Under the pieces are notes generated by a model, which ran no database searches, was not told the DNA's origin, and saw nothing but the letters and a program-made list of their open reading frames with translations. A stretch of DNA of 64,000 bases from Aurelia coerulea (taxonomy: Eukaryota; Cnidaria; Scyphozoa; Semaeostomeae; Ulmaridae): positions 3,703,501 through 3,767,500 of the forward strand of contig CM076959.1 of the NCBI GenBank assembly GCA_039566865.1, in the 5' to 3' direction. Position numbers and translations under genes: made by a program. Below, piece by piece: positions 22,252 to 32,621 of the stretch; positions within the stretch are counted from its first letter, which is position 1, and each line of letters starts with the position of its first letter.

Positions 22252-22690
22252 AATTATTATTTTTATTACTATTATTATCACTCTATTTACAATGTTGCCA
22301 TAAAAAGTATACGATAGCTATACATGTATGTACGAGAACATTTGCAAACACAGCTAATAGAAGCCACCTGGTTCAAATGACAAAGAACTGAATTGATAAA
22401 ACTATTATGTAAAATCTAAATACGTTAGAAAATTTCGGCAAAGTCGAAACTGGCATTGGCATTCATTTTCTTTCTAAGCTTTGATTTTGGTCTTAAACTT
22501 AGTCAGGCTGATTGACTGTCTAGTCAAGACTGGAAGCTTATCCCATAACTGTGGACCCCTTTATCAAACAGTTTCTGGGCAATACATGACTTATCTCACT
22601 TTGGGTAGACTAAAGTCGCAATCATTTTTGAGGTGATGCTGTTAGGTTTGTTGACAGAAATTTAATTCATGAAAGGATGTATGTAAAATT
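22252..22690 (-). mobile_element. LINE 3' fragment nested in the foldback arm
   Basis: The minus strand encodes GPQLWDKLPVLTRQSISLTK, FKTKIKA and a stop, the last codons of a CR1/L2-type LINE ORF2, then about 190 bp of 3' UTR ending in a (TAA)-type tail at 22252-22285. The flanking sequences ('cccgtctaaaa' before, 'tttgggggcc' after) are two halves of one 160-bp unit, so the LINE inserted into the array. Confidence 0.6.
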
Positions 22691-23305
22691 CACAAAATAA
22701 TTTGGGGGCCTTTTAAGAATGGCTCTATATTCCATGCTTTTCAGCATGTCAAACTTGCTAAGACTACAAAGTAATGTATCTATCTGTCACTCCTTTCATT
22801 AGTTACTCAAGGTTTTCACTTTGGGGGATTGGGCTCTAGTGCCTCCGTCTAAAACTAGCGTTTGGGGCATTTAAGGAATGGCTCTATATTCCATGTTTTT
22901 CAGCTTGTCAAACTTGCTAAGACCACCAAGTAATGTATTCATCCGTCACTTTTTTCATTAGTTACACCAGTTTTTCACTCTTGGGGATTGGGCTCTAGTG
23001 CCCCCATCTAAAAATAGCATCTGGGGGCATTTTAGGAATGGCTCTATATTCCATGTTTTTCAGCATGTCAAACTTGCTAAGACTACGAAGTAATTTATTC
23101 ATCCGTCACTTGTTTCATTAGTTACACCAGTTTTTCACTTTGGGGATTGGGCTCTTGTTCCCCCATCTAAATATAGCATCTGGGGGCATTTTTTAGAATG
23201 GCTCTATATCCCATGCTTTTCAGCGTGTCAAACTGCCCATGTTCACCATGTTTCATGCTTTTATCACAAAACGAACATTCCAACCTTAAATCTGCCAAAC
23301 TAAAG

Positions 23306-24513
23306 GGCACATGCAGAGAACAAGAACATTTTTATGAACCTCCAAGAGACTCGTAAGAAACTTAAATCCTAAAGAGACTGATTGTATGCTTATTGCATCT
23401 AGTTGTTTCAGCATTCTGGCAACACATATCTTTTAAAAAAACTGTTCATGAGAAACTCAGCTCTCAGATGGCTAAGAAACTGCAGGCAGTACTTGGGAAA
23501 TATAACATAAGAAACTCTTAATTTGGATGATGGAATTCCTTAACATTGTGCCCTCTTAGATACGAGACTGGAAATGACGGAAATATCAGGGAGCAAAGAA
23601 ATCTCGTTTTTCTGGTGAGAGTGGCGCTACCAATTGCAATTATCAGTTCGGAAGTGTAACACGAGAAAGAGAGGCTGCACGAGTTATTCTCCGAATTCCT
23701 AGCTAGACATCAGCGGACAACGTTTTTACGATATAATAAATCTGGGAAAAGTGCAGTAATTGGCTAAGGGATTGAGAAAGTACTCGCAAAGGAAGTAATT
23801 GGTTTTTGGGAGGTATTTGGACAACTGAGAGGCAAACAGGCCAAATAACAAAAAAACCGGCGAGCAGTTGCTATTCATATTGTGGAAAAGTGGCATTGAG
23901 GACTGTGTCAAGGACAAGGATGATCACGGCAACTGGGAGGAGTGGAAGAAATGCTTGAAGTTGAGGGAAAAGAATGACGTAGAGATGGCGCTTGAGAATG
24001 CTGGTGTAAAGAAAAATACATAAAAATTTGGAAAATAGAAGGACTTCTCTGAACGCTACTTATGACTTATAGATCAACTTAAAGGCGATGTGAAGCGATA
24101 TTTTTCATTCATGCAACTTAAAAGCACTGTCGAGTGATAAAAACTTATTTTAAACATTCTCGCATACCTTGCTCAATTTTTTATTTATCCGATATTTGGC
24201 AGGATTGGCTCAGTTTGGTACCATCTTGAATGTCGAAAGCTTCATATGTGGACAAAATTTAAATTTTTTATCCTGCTTCGTGTTAAGTAACGATCCATGG
24301 TCTGTCTGGCTCCTCCCACACCTGGCAGAAGCTAAGGCAAGTCTGATCTTTGATGAATATCACTATCATTTAACATGTCACACAAGTTGCATACATCAGG
24401 AACAATAGAGGTTGTACCTCTCTCCCGCTAATCAACCTTGGAATCACTTCATGCAAATGACAAGCATAGTAAAGAATTGGAAAATAAGCGCAACACACCT
24501 GTTCAATTATTTC
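23306..24513. other. mostly empty; one coding-like segment
   Basis: At 23440-23520 lie 'TTATAAGAAAC' family motifs. At about 23875-24020 one plus-strand frame without its own ATG reads DCVKDKDDHGNWEEWKKCLK, LREKNDVEMALENAG before a stop; its charged composition looks coding but I recognise no family. Nothing else is seen. Confidence 0.25.
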
Positions 24514-26851
24514 TTAACCCTATTTTAACCGGGGGGGGGGGGCGTTTTTGGCCCCCCCCTATCGGATTTTTTTTAATAGCTCCCAAACGATGCCACCTAC
24601 AATGCTGAAACTCCTTGACTTTTCCTAAAATTTAGTTGGCAATCAGAAAATAGAAATTTCAATACCTATTGCTTGACCACGTGACCACGACATGCCCATA
24701 TTTGGAGGGTGGTCACAAAAAAATTATTTAAAACAGCTCTAATTTTTTCCTTTGTTATTAAATCTCAACAATATGTATACCATTCGATTCGTCTCGATGA
24801 GTACTTTTATTTGATATATAATTTATTAATATTTGCTGACATCAGCAGCTTATTATTTCTATGACATCATCAATCTTTATGATGTCATATTCCTTATGAA
24901 TGAGTAATTTTTTTGCAAAACTGATGGAATTACCTCAAATATCGATGAAGGTACTTGATTTCACCAATAATATGTGAAATTAATGGTTTTAAATCATAAC
25001 AAGAGATATTGCTATCTGAAGATTTGCGCTGTGAACTGCGACAGTATTCTGAGGATAGACGCAAGGGTGAAGATTATGTCATATGTATTGTTACAAATGA
25101 AGTTTTGTTGCAAACTGTGCAGGAATGATAATGAATGTGCATGATTTGTGTAGAGCACACAGATTACCTCGAAGAATGCTTGCTTGCACGTCTGCAAGTT
25201 TTTTACCTGTCCAGGGTAATGTGGTATATCTAGGATAGGGGTGGTCAGGTTCCTTTTTTGGGTCTAAAATTTGAGGAAAGCAAAGCGATGGGAGTATCAT
25301 TCTTCCAGAAAAGCGTAAGAGATTTTTTAAACACTAGGATTTTCAGGGTTTTTTTTTGCAGATTTTTCCAAAGATGTACGAAATTTCTTTCGAAAATGAT
25401 ACGCTCTTCGTATATATCGAATATGAATATTCGAATATGAAATTTATTACGGAGAGCAGGGAGACAAAAATGACAGAAATACAGAAACGTTTAGCAGGAA
25501 AGCATTTATTTACTCAACTGAACATGATATCGATAAATTTGATATAAAGTTTTATTCTTTATTTATAATGCAATATATTAATAAATGTCACAATGCACTG
25601 AAACATGCTAGGCAAGGCAGGTAGGTGAACATGAAGAAAGTGGAGAGCATTTTTCTGTACAAATGGTTGCTGTGTATTTCACGGGATTTTCACAAAAGAT
25701 TTTGGAGAATATCGCGAGAAATTCAACCCCTATTCAACTCTCTTCTGTTCTTTACAATGCCATGGATCGCATTTTGATTATTATACACACGCAATTACCA
25801 CAAGACACTGGCGAATAATCTTTACAGTTCTTTGTTGTTCTCTTTTGTGTATGGTATTAGATTAATTTGAAATAAGTCAAATTTTGTCAATATTCGAGTA
25901 CTGAAAATTTTCAAAATGATTACGCAGTTGAGAAGCAAATGACATCTTATTCAATGAGTCTTGAAAATAATCGTTGAAATAGCTTATGACGACATACTAA
26001 GGAATTTTATCACCAAACAGGAGCTGAAAAAGTACAGATCATGCTCTCTCGTTGCTCATTGACTGGGAAACTTCCACAACCTACGCGTCTCACAACACAA
26101 CCCAACTACCCTGATCTTTCTCTGGTCTCCAAATTTGATGCCAAAAACCTCTGCAGACATGCCAATTTGAATCAATCAAAAACATCCAATGAATGGACTG
26201 TTACTTCCTGATCACTTCCTCCTGCGCGCACTTAAAATGTTGTGACGTATGTGGACAACAATGGATGACAACTTCCGATGACGTCAATCCTGAACGCAGT
26301 AAACATGCGTCTGTTTTCTAGGAATGTCATTGGCTGAAACCATGAAATGTTCACTGTATGTTTAGTTATGCGCGCCATGTCAACGTTCGTTCATCGAGCC
26401 TATTTTAAAGATTTGCTGCTGCTGCGCAGCGCAAATCAATTATTGAGCTAACAATTTTGCATTGAATCAAATTCTCATTATTTAATTAGTTAATTTATTA
26501 GAAACTACAAATATCCATGCAAAACCATATGAAACTACAAATTAATGATATCAAGCAGGTATTTGGATGGTTTTTTGCCAATTTTATCTAGCTATTTGCT
26601 AATAATGGGCCCTTTTCTGCAAATAGCTCGATTTTCTCAAAACTTGCATTGTTTTTGGTTGCCTAGCAACCAATCACGTGACTATTGATTGATTGGTGCT
26701 ATTTTTAGATTCTCAATTGTTCAATTATGACACAGTGCAAGTTTTATCGTCATAGCTCTTATACTTGCGGAGAAAAACAGGGGGGGGGGGCGAAAAACGC
26801 CCCCTCCCCGGTAGAAAATCTCTTTTTTTTACCCGGTTAAAATAGGGTTAA
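24514..26851. mobile_element. piggyBac-like MITE, inverted copy with nested insert
   Basis: TTAA at 24514-24517 and 26848-26851 flank the element. The ends carry CCCTATTTTAACCGGGG. Relative to the copy at 9003-9895 it is inverted. Homology covers 24518-24997 and about 26443-26847, including GGTTGCCTAGCAACC next to CACGTG. The 1.45 kb in between is absent from the reference copy and is listed separately. Confidence 0.8.
24998..26442. mobile_element. nested insertion of unknown type inside a piggyBac-like MITE
   Basis: This segment interrupts the MITE between 'ttttaaatcat' and 'attattgagc', which are nearly adjacent in the copy at 9003-9895. Near its ends are GATTTGCGCTG (25022-25032) and the complement CAGCGCAAATC (about 26427-26437), a possible short inverted repeat. 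Inside are only short frames (up to 69 codons) with no recognised domain. A duplicated target site could not be settled by eye. Confidence 0.5.
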
Positions 26852-27226
26852 AATGAGATTGGATTGGTTGGCAGAAAAATTGAAGTTTGTCAGTGATTAG
26901 ATTAATTGAAGTTTTATAAAATAAGGATTTCCACCCAAGCAATACAAGAAATCCAGGTTAAGAATTATCAAATTGCATAAAACCATCAGATAAAAAAACA
27001 TGTCAACGTGGGCAAACGACCGCCAGTAGGGGATGACCATCACAATTAAACTAGCACACCCACGGGCCAACAAACAAAAATAAAGCGCCATTTCATATCT
27101 AATAGAAAAAGAAAAAAATAAACGAGAAAGGGAAACAGTGACAAGCTTCAATTAATGCTAAGATTTCAGAAGCAGTTGAAAAATCTGTCAGTTCACAAGG
27201 GTGAAGAGAAGGCAAAATTGAAATGG
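26852..27226. other. no gene seen
   Basis: AT-rich spacer between two mobile elements. An 84-codon minus-strand frame at 26897-27151 is rich in hydrophobic residues but has no recognisable pattern. Confidence 0.3.
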
Positions 27227-27704
27227 GGATGATTGCTGGTATTTACTAAAGTAAGGAATGACCCACAATGACCTGCAACAACCCACAATGATCCACAACG
27301 ATCCACAATGATCCACAACAGCCCACAATGACCTACAATGACCTACACAACGACCCACAACCGCCAACAGCAATCAGCAACAAAAGGATTTTACCATGAA
27401 AGATAATGATTACTAGCCTCAGTTCCATTATTTTTTGTCCTCTTTTCGATTTTTAGACTTTTCTTCATTTCTCAGCCTGTACTTGTGGTCTTCATTTCAT
27501 GCTGAAGAACACAGTGCTTTTTTTCATTATGTTTTGACTTTTTCATTTAGCCCCTCTTCCCTCAAAAAATGTCAAGGTCCTACATTGTGATGTAAGCAAA
27601 ACTTCTATGAAATTGTGCGAATCGGTTGGGTGGCTCTTGGGGTGCGGTTTTGCGGGCGGGTGGTGCATATTTCCTGATTCACCCAGTAGTTTTTATTTCT
27701 TTCT

Positions 27705-27853
27705 ATATTAGTTACCGCGGGGCTGTCATAGTCTATTGCTCCCCGTGGTATTATCGTTCTTGTAGTGTTTCGTAGAGTAATTAGTAGGTAGCGTCATAAG
27801 TAATTCGTCTTGTAAAAAAAATTTATAATGGTATATAAAAAAAAAAAAAAGCA
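27705..27853 (+). mobile_element. LINE 3' UTR with poly(A)
   Basis: The sequence 'tattgctccccgtggtatta' followed by 'cttgtagtgtttcgtagagt' and ending in an A-run at 27837-27853 is related to the 3' end of the LINE at 55570-56971 (opposite strand there). It is a 5'-truncated insertion lacking coding sequence. Confidence 0.5.
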
Positions 27854-28155
27854 AAACTTACAGATGATTATTAGGCCAAAATTGCGTACAGAGTAGATGT
27901 TACACATGTTTTTCTTATAAGAAATTGGTTTATAATAAACAAGTGCATTAGAATTGTCAAAAATTGAATATGTATTCTATTAATAATGAAGGAATGACAA
28001 GAGAATTGGAGGGTGTGGGGGCGGGGTATACGGGTATTTTTTTTTTTTAAGAAACTATTCATGATAGTTATGTCATAGTCATGTCATGTGGCCTTCTTTG
28101 GTTTTCTTTAGAAACTAGATTGCTTGTTACATGCATTTGATGGCCTTTTGTGTTT

Positions 28156-28467
28156 TCAATTGTACTCTCAAGTACCGAATAATCGTCCCCTCTGCTTATA
28201 AATTTTTGAAAAATTTCCCAAACCCCTTGCTTTATTCCAACCCCCCTTTAATTAACTATTGAAAAATTGCAATGATAGTGAACATAATTTGTCAATACAT
28301 ATGAAAAAGATACGTGTTTACTAAGAAAATGCTATTTCCAATCTTTTCCAATTCCTCCCCCCCCCATCCCCCCGGTCGTTTAAAGCCCCAACTTTTATTA
28401 GATTGAATCATTTTAAGCCCCTGATTATTCTCACCCCTTCCCGTTTATTTGGTACTCGAGAGTAGAA
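28156..28467. repeat. small inverted pair around GTACTCTCAAGTACC
   Basis: TGTACTCTCAAGTACCGAAT near 28161 pairs with TTTGGTACTCGAGAGTA near 28448. About 300 bp lie between, including a C-run. It may be a small MITE inside the larger foldback. Confidence 0.45.
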
Positions 28468-28739
28468 AGAAATCAACCTTTTTTATTTGATCATGGTAGG
28501 TCATTGCGGGTGGTTGTGGGTCATTGTGGATCGTTGTGGGTTGTTGTAGGTCGTTGTGGGTCATTGTGTAGGTCATTGTGGGTCATTGTGGATCGTTGTG
28601 GGTTGTTGCAGGTCGTTGTGGGTCGTTGTGTAGGTAATTGTGGGTCGTTGTGGGTCATTGTGGATGGTTGTGGGTCATTTTGGATCGTTGCAGGCCATTG
28701 TGGGTCATTCCTTACTTTAGTATGTACGGATGATTGCTG

Positions 28740-29331
28740 CCAAACAGAAGGTACAATGTAGATCAGTTGACATTGCCTTTTGTAATTGATCAGTCAATCT
28801 ACTTTTGGAGACAAAGGGTAATGCAAGTGGCAAGTTGACTTGATAAGAAACAGTGCACTTTACAGTTGTGTATTGTTGTGTACAGCTTAAGGTTCCGAGA
28901 TCCCATTTTGCACAAAACACTCCACACACATCTGGCTGCTGAGTGCTGACTGTGCTAAACAGAAATGAGAAACACTGTGATGCTTACTGGCACTTTATAG
29001 GGAAAGTTACAACAACTGCCGAAGGGAATGGTGTGCAAACTGCAAGGGATTTTTCATCAAATGGATGACCTTGAAAAGACGTTGCTTAGCAACAGCAACC
29101 ATACATTTGAATCTTGCATCCCAAATGCTTCATATGTTGTGAAAACAAAAAACATGCTATTTATAGATTCGGCTCTATCCAATAGAGTGACTGCTTAGAA
29201 AATTTGCAAGTTAAATTTTTTTTTACTTTAATTTCCCCAGAACAAGATTCACTTCACACTCAGAACAAGATTCAGATTCAGAAAAAACTTCCCAATATAA
29301 TGGCAATAGCAGTGGCGGCCTGGCAGGGGGG
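28740..29331. other. no gene seen
   Basis: Spacer. It contains an X-box-like GTTGCTTAGCAAC at about 29083-29095 and short frames only. Confidence 0.35.
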
Positions 29332-29700
29332 CCCGGGGGGGTTACTCCCATACTTGACTTGACGGGATGTGCCGCTCAACAGGGTGTCCTTTTACGGTAA
29401 AAATTATGCGACAGGGTGTCCTTTTCTAACGAAAATTATGCGACAGGGTATTATAATAGGTAAAAAATTTATGCGACAGGGTATCACAAGCAAAAATTGC
29501 ATTCTACACTATATTTGAGATGCAAAATTTTTATGCGACAGGGTATCACAAGCAAAAATTGCGTTCTACACTATATTTGAGTTGCAAATTTTATGCGACA
29601 GGGTATACTTTTGGCCTATTTTTTATGCGACAGGGTGCAGGGTGTGGAGAGGTTTTCCGCACACCCCCGTCACTTCCCTAGTCAAGTACCCCCCCCGGGC
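29332..29700. repeat. G-run/C-run bounded repeat with 'ATGCGACAGGGT' units
   Basis: It begins with a G-run followed by 'ttactcccatacttgacttgacgg' and ends with 'gtcaagtacccccccc', forming an inverted end. Between them TATGCGACAGGGT recurs at least seven times at irregular 28-65-bp spacing. Similarly organised repeats with other internal units lie at 29788-30078, 32641-32960, 37420-37560 and 38497-38770. Confidence 0.7.
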
Positions 29701-29787
29701 AGGGGGGCCCCCAGCGGACTTTTTTTGAGGGGAGCCAAAGTTTACAAACTACAAACTTGAAAAAGTTCGATCTCGCATCGCGCTATC

Positions 29788-30078
29788 CCGGGGGGGGGGG
29801 TACATAACATATTTAGGGTACGGGTATGTGCCGCCCATATGGGTGGGTTTTTGGGCCCAAAATTCTCTAAACAAGGGTCCTTTTTTGACAGATTTTCCAT
29901 AAGCATGGGTGTAGTTTCGCTGAAATTCGCAAAAAAATTGTCAAAATTGACAGTTTTCCGCCAAAAATTAATCATAAAAGTGGGTATCAAAAGCAAGTTT
30001 CGGTAATTAGAAGAGGGTAGCTTTCTGAAAACCGGGGGGCAGACCCCCGTCCATCCTCAAGTAATGTACCCCCCCCCC
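29788..30078. repeat. G-run/C-run bounded repeat, second copy
   Basis: G-run plus 'tacataacat', then 'gggtacgggtatgtgccgcc', ending 'aagtaatgtaccccccccccc'. It is similar in plan to 29332-29700 ('gatgtgccgc' is shared) with different internal units. No gene. Confidence 0.6.
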
Positions 30079-30513
30079 CCTGGGCGCGCTATACTATTAT
30101 AGGGTAGCAGGTCAAGGTTACAAAGGGTGCTGATCATCGCTTGAAAGAATTTATTCCTAATCAGGGTAACTCTTGGCATTCTTGTATTTGCAGTCATGAC
30201 CTATGAAGTCATCCATCACATAACTCTTGTTGTTTAGACGGGTATGTCCAAAGGGCAAATACTTTTGAAACAATTTGTTGGCAATTAGCTCAATCCTCAA
30301 TAGCGACATTTCCCTGCGGCAGTGTTATTATTAAACTTGCTGACAATTATGTCTTCCGTTTTCACTCGAGGCGTTTTAATTCTTAAAGATTCTCCTTTCT
30401 ATTCAAAACATACAATTGAAATTCATTCTGGCTCTGGCTGCCACACAGCAGTTGCCATTTGTCGTTCATACTCGTGGTTGCCTCTGCAAAGGCTCAGGGG
30501 CTCATCAAACTTT
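30079..30513. other. no confident gene
   Basis: A 65-codon plus-strand frame (30322-30519) runs into the tip of the adjacent hairpin element. It contains IEIHSGSGCHTAVAI and matches no family I know. Confidence 0.2.
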
Positions 30514-31218
30514 AGGTGAGTAAAAAGTGGGGGCTGAAGTTGAAGTTATTATTCTATTATGTTAAGCAAAAAAATTACTGTAAGGCCAATGAAAGCTTAA
30601 GTATACCCCGCCAAAGTGGACAAAAGTATGAAATTACTTCTATAGTAAAAAAAAACCGTGGGGTGTTTGGTGGACTGTGACGTTGCTTGTAGCCACCCGA
30701 TCGTCGTGAAATAAATTTGTCCATGCAGCAAAAGGTCTAACTTAGATTATAAGCCTAACCTCATTAAAATCGGTCACTTGGTGCATTAGTTAAAACGTAT
30801 TTTCTCTGTAAGGCCTTGTATGGGAGTCTTGCAAACTGATGGAATCTTTAGCCAAGGCCCTTCAGCATTTTAGCCTTACCAAAGTTACAGATACGTGTGG
30901 TATTATCAGGAGAGAAAACACTATTTCCTAACTATTTCATTCTCCTCTGATAATACCACGTGTATCTGTAACTTTGGCAAGGCTAAAATGCTGAATGGCC
31001 TTGCTGGCTAAAGATTCCATCAGTTTGCAAGACTCCCATACAAGGCCTTACGAAGAAAAAACGGTTTAACTAATGCACCAAGTGACCGATTTTAATGGGG
31101 TAAGGCTTATAATCTAAGTTAGACCTTTGCTGCACGGACACATTTATTTCACGACGAGCGGGTGGCTACAAGCGACGTCACAGTCCGCCAAACACCCCAC
31201 GTTTTTTTTTACTCACCT
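30514..31218. mobile_element. 700-bp hairpin MITE
   Basis: Arms of about 265 bp (30652-30917 and 30943-31207) are nearly perfectly complementary, for example 'gtggggtgtttgg' with 'ccaaacaccccac', with a loop of about 25 bases. Outermost, AGGTGAGTAAAAA (30514) pairs with TTTTTTTACTCACCT (31218). Flanks show only an imperfect 'catcaaac'/'catcaaaa' repeat. No coding sequence. Transcripts through it would form a long double-stranded stem. Confidence 0.85.
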
Positions 31219-31311
31219 GGTACATCAAAAACTTTTATAAAGTTCCAAGCTAGACATATAGAGTTGAAAAATTAATATGTTTATTATATTTATATTTATT
31301 TCATTAAAAAT

Positions 31312-31640
31312 TTGACATATAAAGTGTAAACGTATAAAGTATAAAACATTACATATCAAGTGTAAATGTATAAAGTATAAAACATTACATATCAAGTGTA
31401 AACGTATAAAGTATAAAACATTGCATATAAAGTGTAAACGTATAAAGTATAAAAATTTGACATATAAAGTGTAAACGTATAAAGTATAAAACATTACATA
31501 TCAAGTGTAAACGTATAAAGTATAAAACATTACATATAAAGTGTAAACGTATAAAGTATAAAACATTGCATATAGAGTATAAACGTATAAAGTATAAAAC
31601 ATTGCATATAGAGTGTAAACGGATAAAGTATAAAGTATAA
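31312..31640. repeat. 36-bp minisatellite, about nine copies
   Basis: The unit is a 36-bp AT-rich sequence containing 'gtgtaaacgtataaagtata' and 'aacattacatat'. As 36 is a multiple of three, repetitive frames (YFIRLHxIC) are open on the minus strand. They are a by-product of the repeat. Confidence 0.9.
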
Positions 31641-31884
31641 ATGTAAAGTACAAGGAACCTGCACAAGGTACTTGCGCGTTAGCAAACCTAAGGAGCCTGC
31701 GCAGTTAGCAAATCTGAGGAACCTGCGCAAGGTACTTGCGCGTCAGCAAATTTTGCATGTGTGTATACATTGCCAGTTCAGAGACTGGTGTCATTGTTAT
31801 TAACTGTACAAAATGAGTAGCTCGAAATCAGTTTGCATCAGTAAGCAAGATCCAAACCACGCAGTGGCCAAATAGTTACTCTTG

Positions 31885-32621
31885 ATGTCACTCAATATTG
31901 TTTTAGACCAGTTTTTTGACGAATTACCGAGTTTGATAGACCAAGCAAGAAGGCATGCATATAGCAATAACCTGAATATTTTAGAATACTACAGCAGAAG
32001 ACTTCACGATGCACTCAACCTGTTGATAATTTTTGCAAACAGATGCGAGGATGTGAACTCCCCAAACAGTCTATTGCAACGGATTCGACAATTAACACGT
32101 GAGGTTCAAGCATTGTGTGCAAGGCTTGATAATGTTATAGCAACGGATGAAGATTATGCTTTGGGCCTAGAAGACTCCCATGTAAATGAAATTCAAACAG
32201 AGAATGTAGATGAAGCATACGGACGTCCACTTCTACTGGTTGAGAAGGCGGAGATTGAAAGGTTGTTTGATATCTATCATTCTTGGCGTGAAGTAGCAGC
32301 TATATTAGGCATATCAACGAAAACATTGCAAAGACGTAGAACTGAACTTGGCCTTGCAGTTTGTAGGAGAAGGGGTCCAAGGATTACTTATACACAAATA
32401 TCCGATGTGGCACTATGTAATATTGTCAGAGAAGTTCTGGAAATTCTACCAAATGCAGGCGAGACCTACATCATTGGTGCCTGTATGAGGCGCAACATCC
32501 ACGTTCAGCGACAGCGAATTAGAAATGCAATTACAATGGTGGACCCAGTGAGCCGTGCTTTGCGAAGATCAATAAGCGTGATTAGACAAACATATAGTGT
32601 TCCTGCATCAAACTCCTTGTG
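31885..32621 (+). CDS. integrase-core transposase-like gene, exon 1
   Basis: ATG at 31885 opens 245 codons. Residues 1-95 are helical and leucine-rich. Residues around 135-160 (WREVAAILGISTKTLQRRRT) form a helix-turn-helix, followed by a helical region through RRSISVIRQTYSVPASNSLW. The exon ends at CTTGTG before GTAAGTG, an excellent donor. It splices in frame to 33657 to give ...SLW-HINGHHK. This is the multi-exon family with an integrase-type (rve-like) core seen in many fish, mollusc and coral genomes. Exon 1 itself has no stops. A domesticated or recently active element is possible, but exon 2 is damaged. Confidence 0.75.

Larger units (their letters stand above)
20366..23305. mobile_element. 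3-kb foldback structure built from 160-bp units
   Basis: The left arm (20366-21060) has four units at 20471, 20631, 20792 and 20931. The right arm has inverted units at 22722, 22881, 23041 and 23201 plus diverged ones near 22110-22250. Each unit contains 'atagagccattcc', 'gggggcactagagcccaatc' and 'gtgtaacaaatgaaacaagt' or their complements. The outer tips ('ggcagattt...aaaagcatgaaac') also pair. The central part holds two inverted fragments of a CXC-domain gene. No transposase or clear target duplication was found, so both 'foldback element' and 'inverted duplication of a satellite' remain possible. Confidence 0.75.
27227..28739. mobile_element. foldback element with 10-bp-unit arms and 12-bp direct repeats
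   Basis: The arms 27239-27372 and 28498-28727 consist of tandem variants of GGTCATTGTG/GGTCGTTGTG (complemented on the left). The tips are GTATTTACTAAAGTAAGGAA and its near complement. GGATGATTGCTG occurs immediately outside both ends (27227-27238 and 28728-28739), a 12-bp target-duplication candidate. The interior carries a LINE 3' end (27705-27853) and a smaller inverted pair. No transposase is present. Long duplications (9-12 bp) point to a Mutator-like or other foldback class. Confidence 0.8.

Noticed and set aside
28504..28761. 85-codon frame of repeated VVVGRCGSLW-type residues (and its mirror at 27188-27373)
   Set aside because: It is produced by the decamer arrays in the arms of the foldback at 27239-28727; no domain and no independent start context.
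31312..31640. CRISPR-like array
   Set aside because: Repeats are directly adjacent with no unique spacers, and the genome is eukaryotic.
31225..31730. Three overlapping minus-strand frames rich in YFIRLH
   Set aside because: The 36-bp minisatellite unit is a multiple of three and keeps several frames open; composition is repeat-driven.
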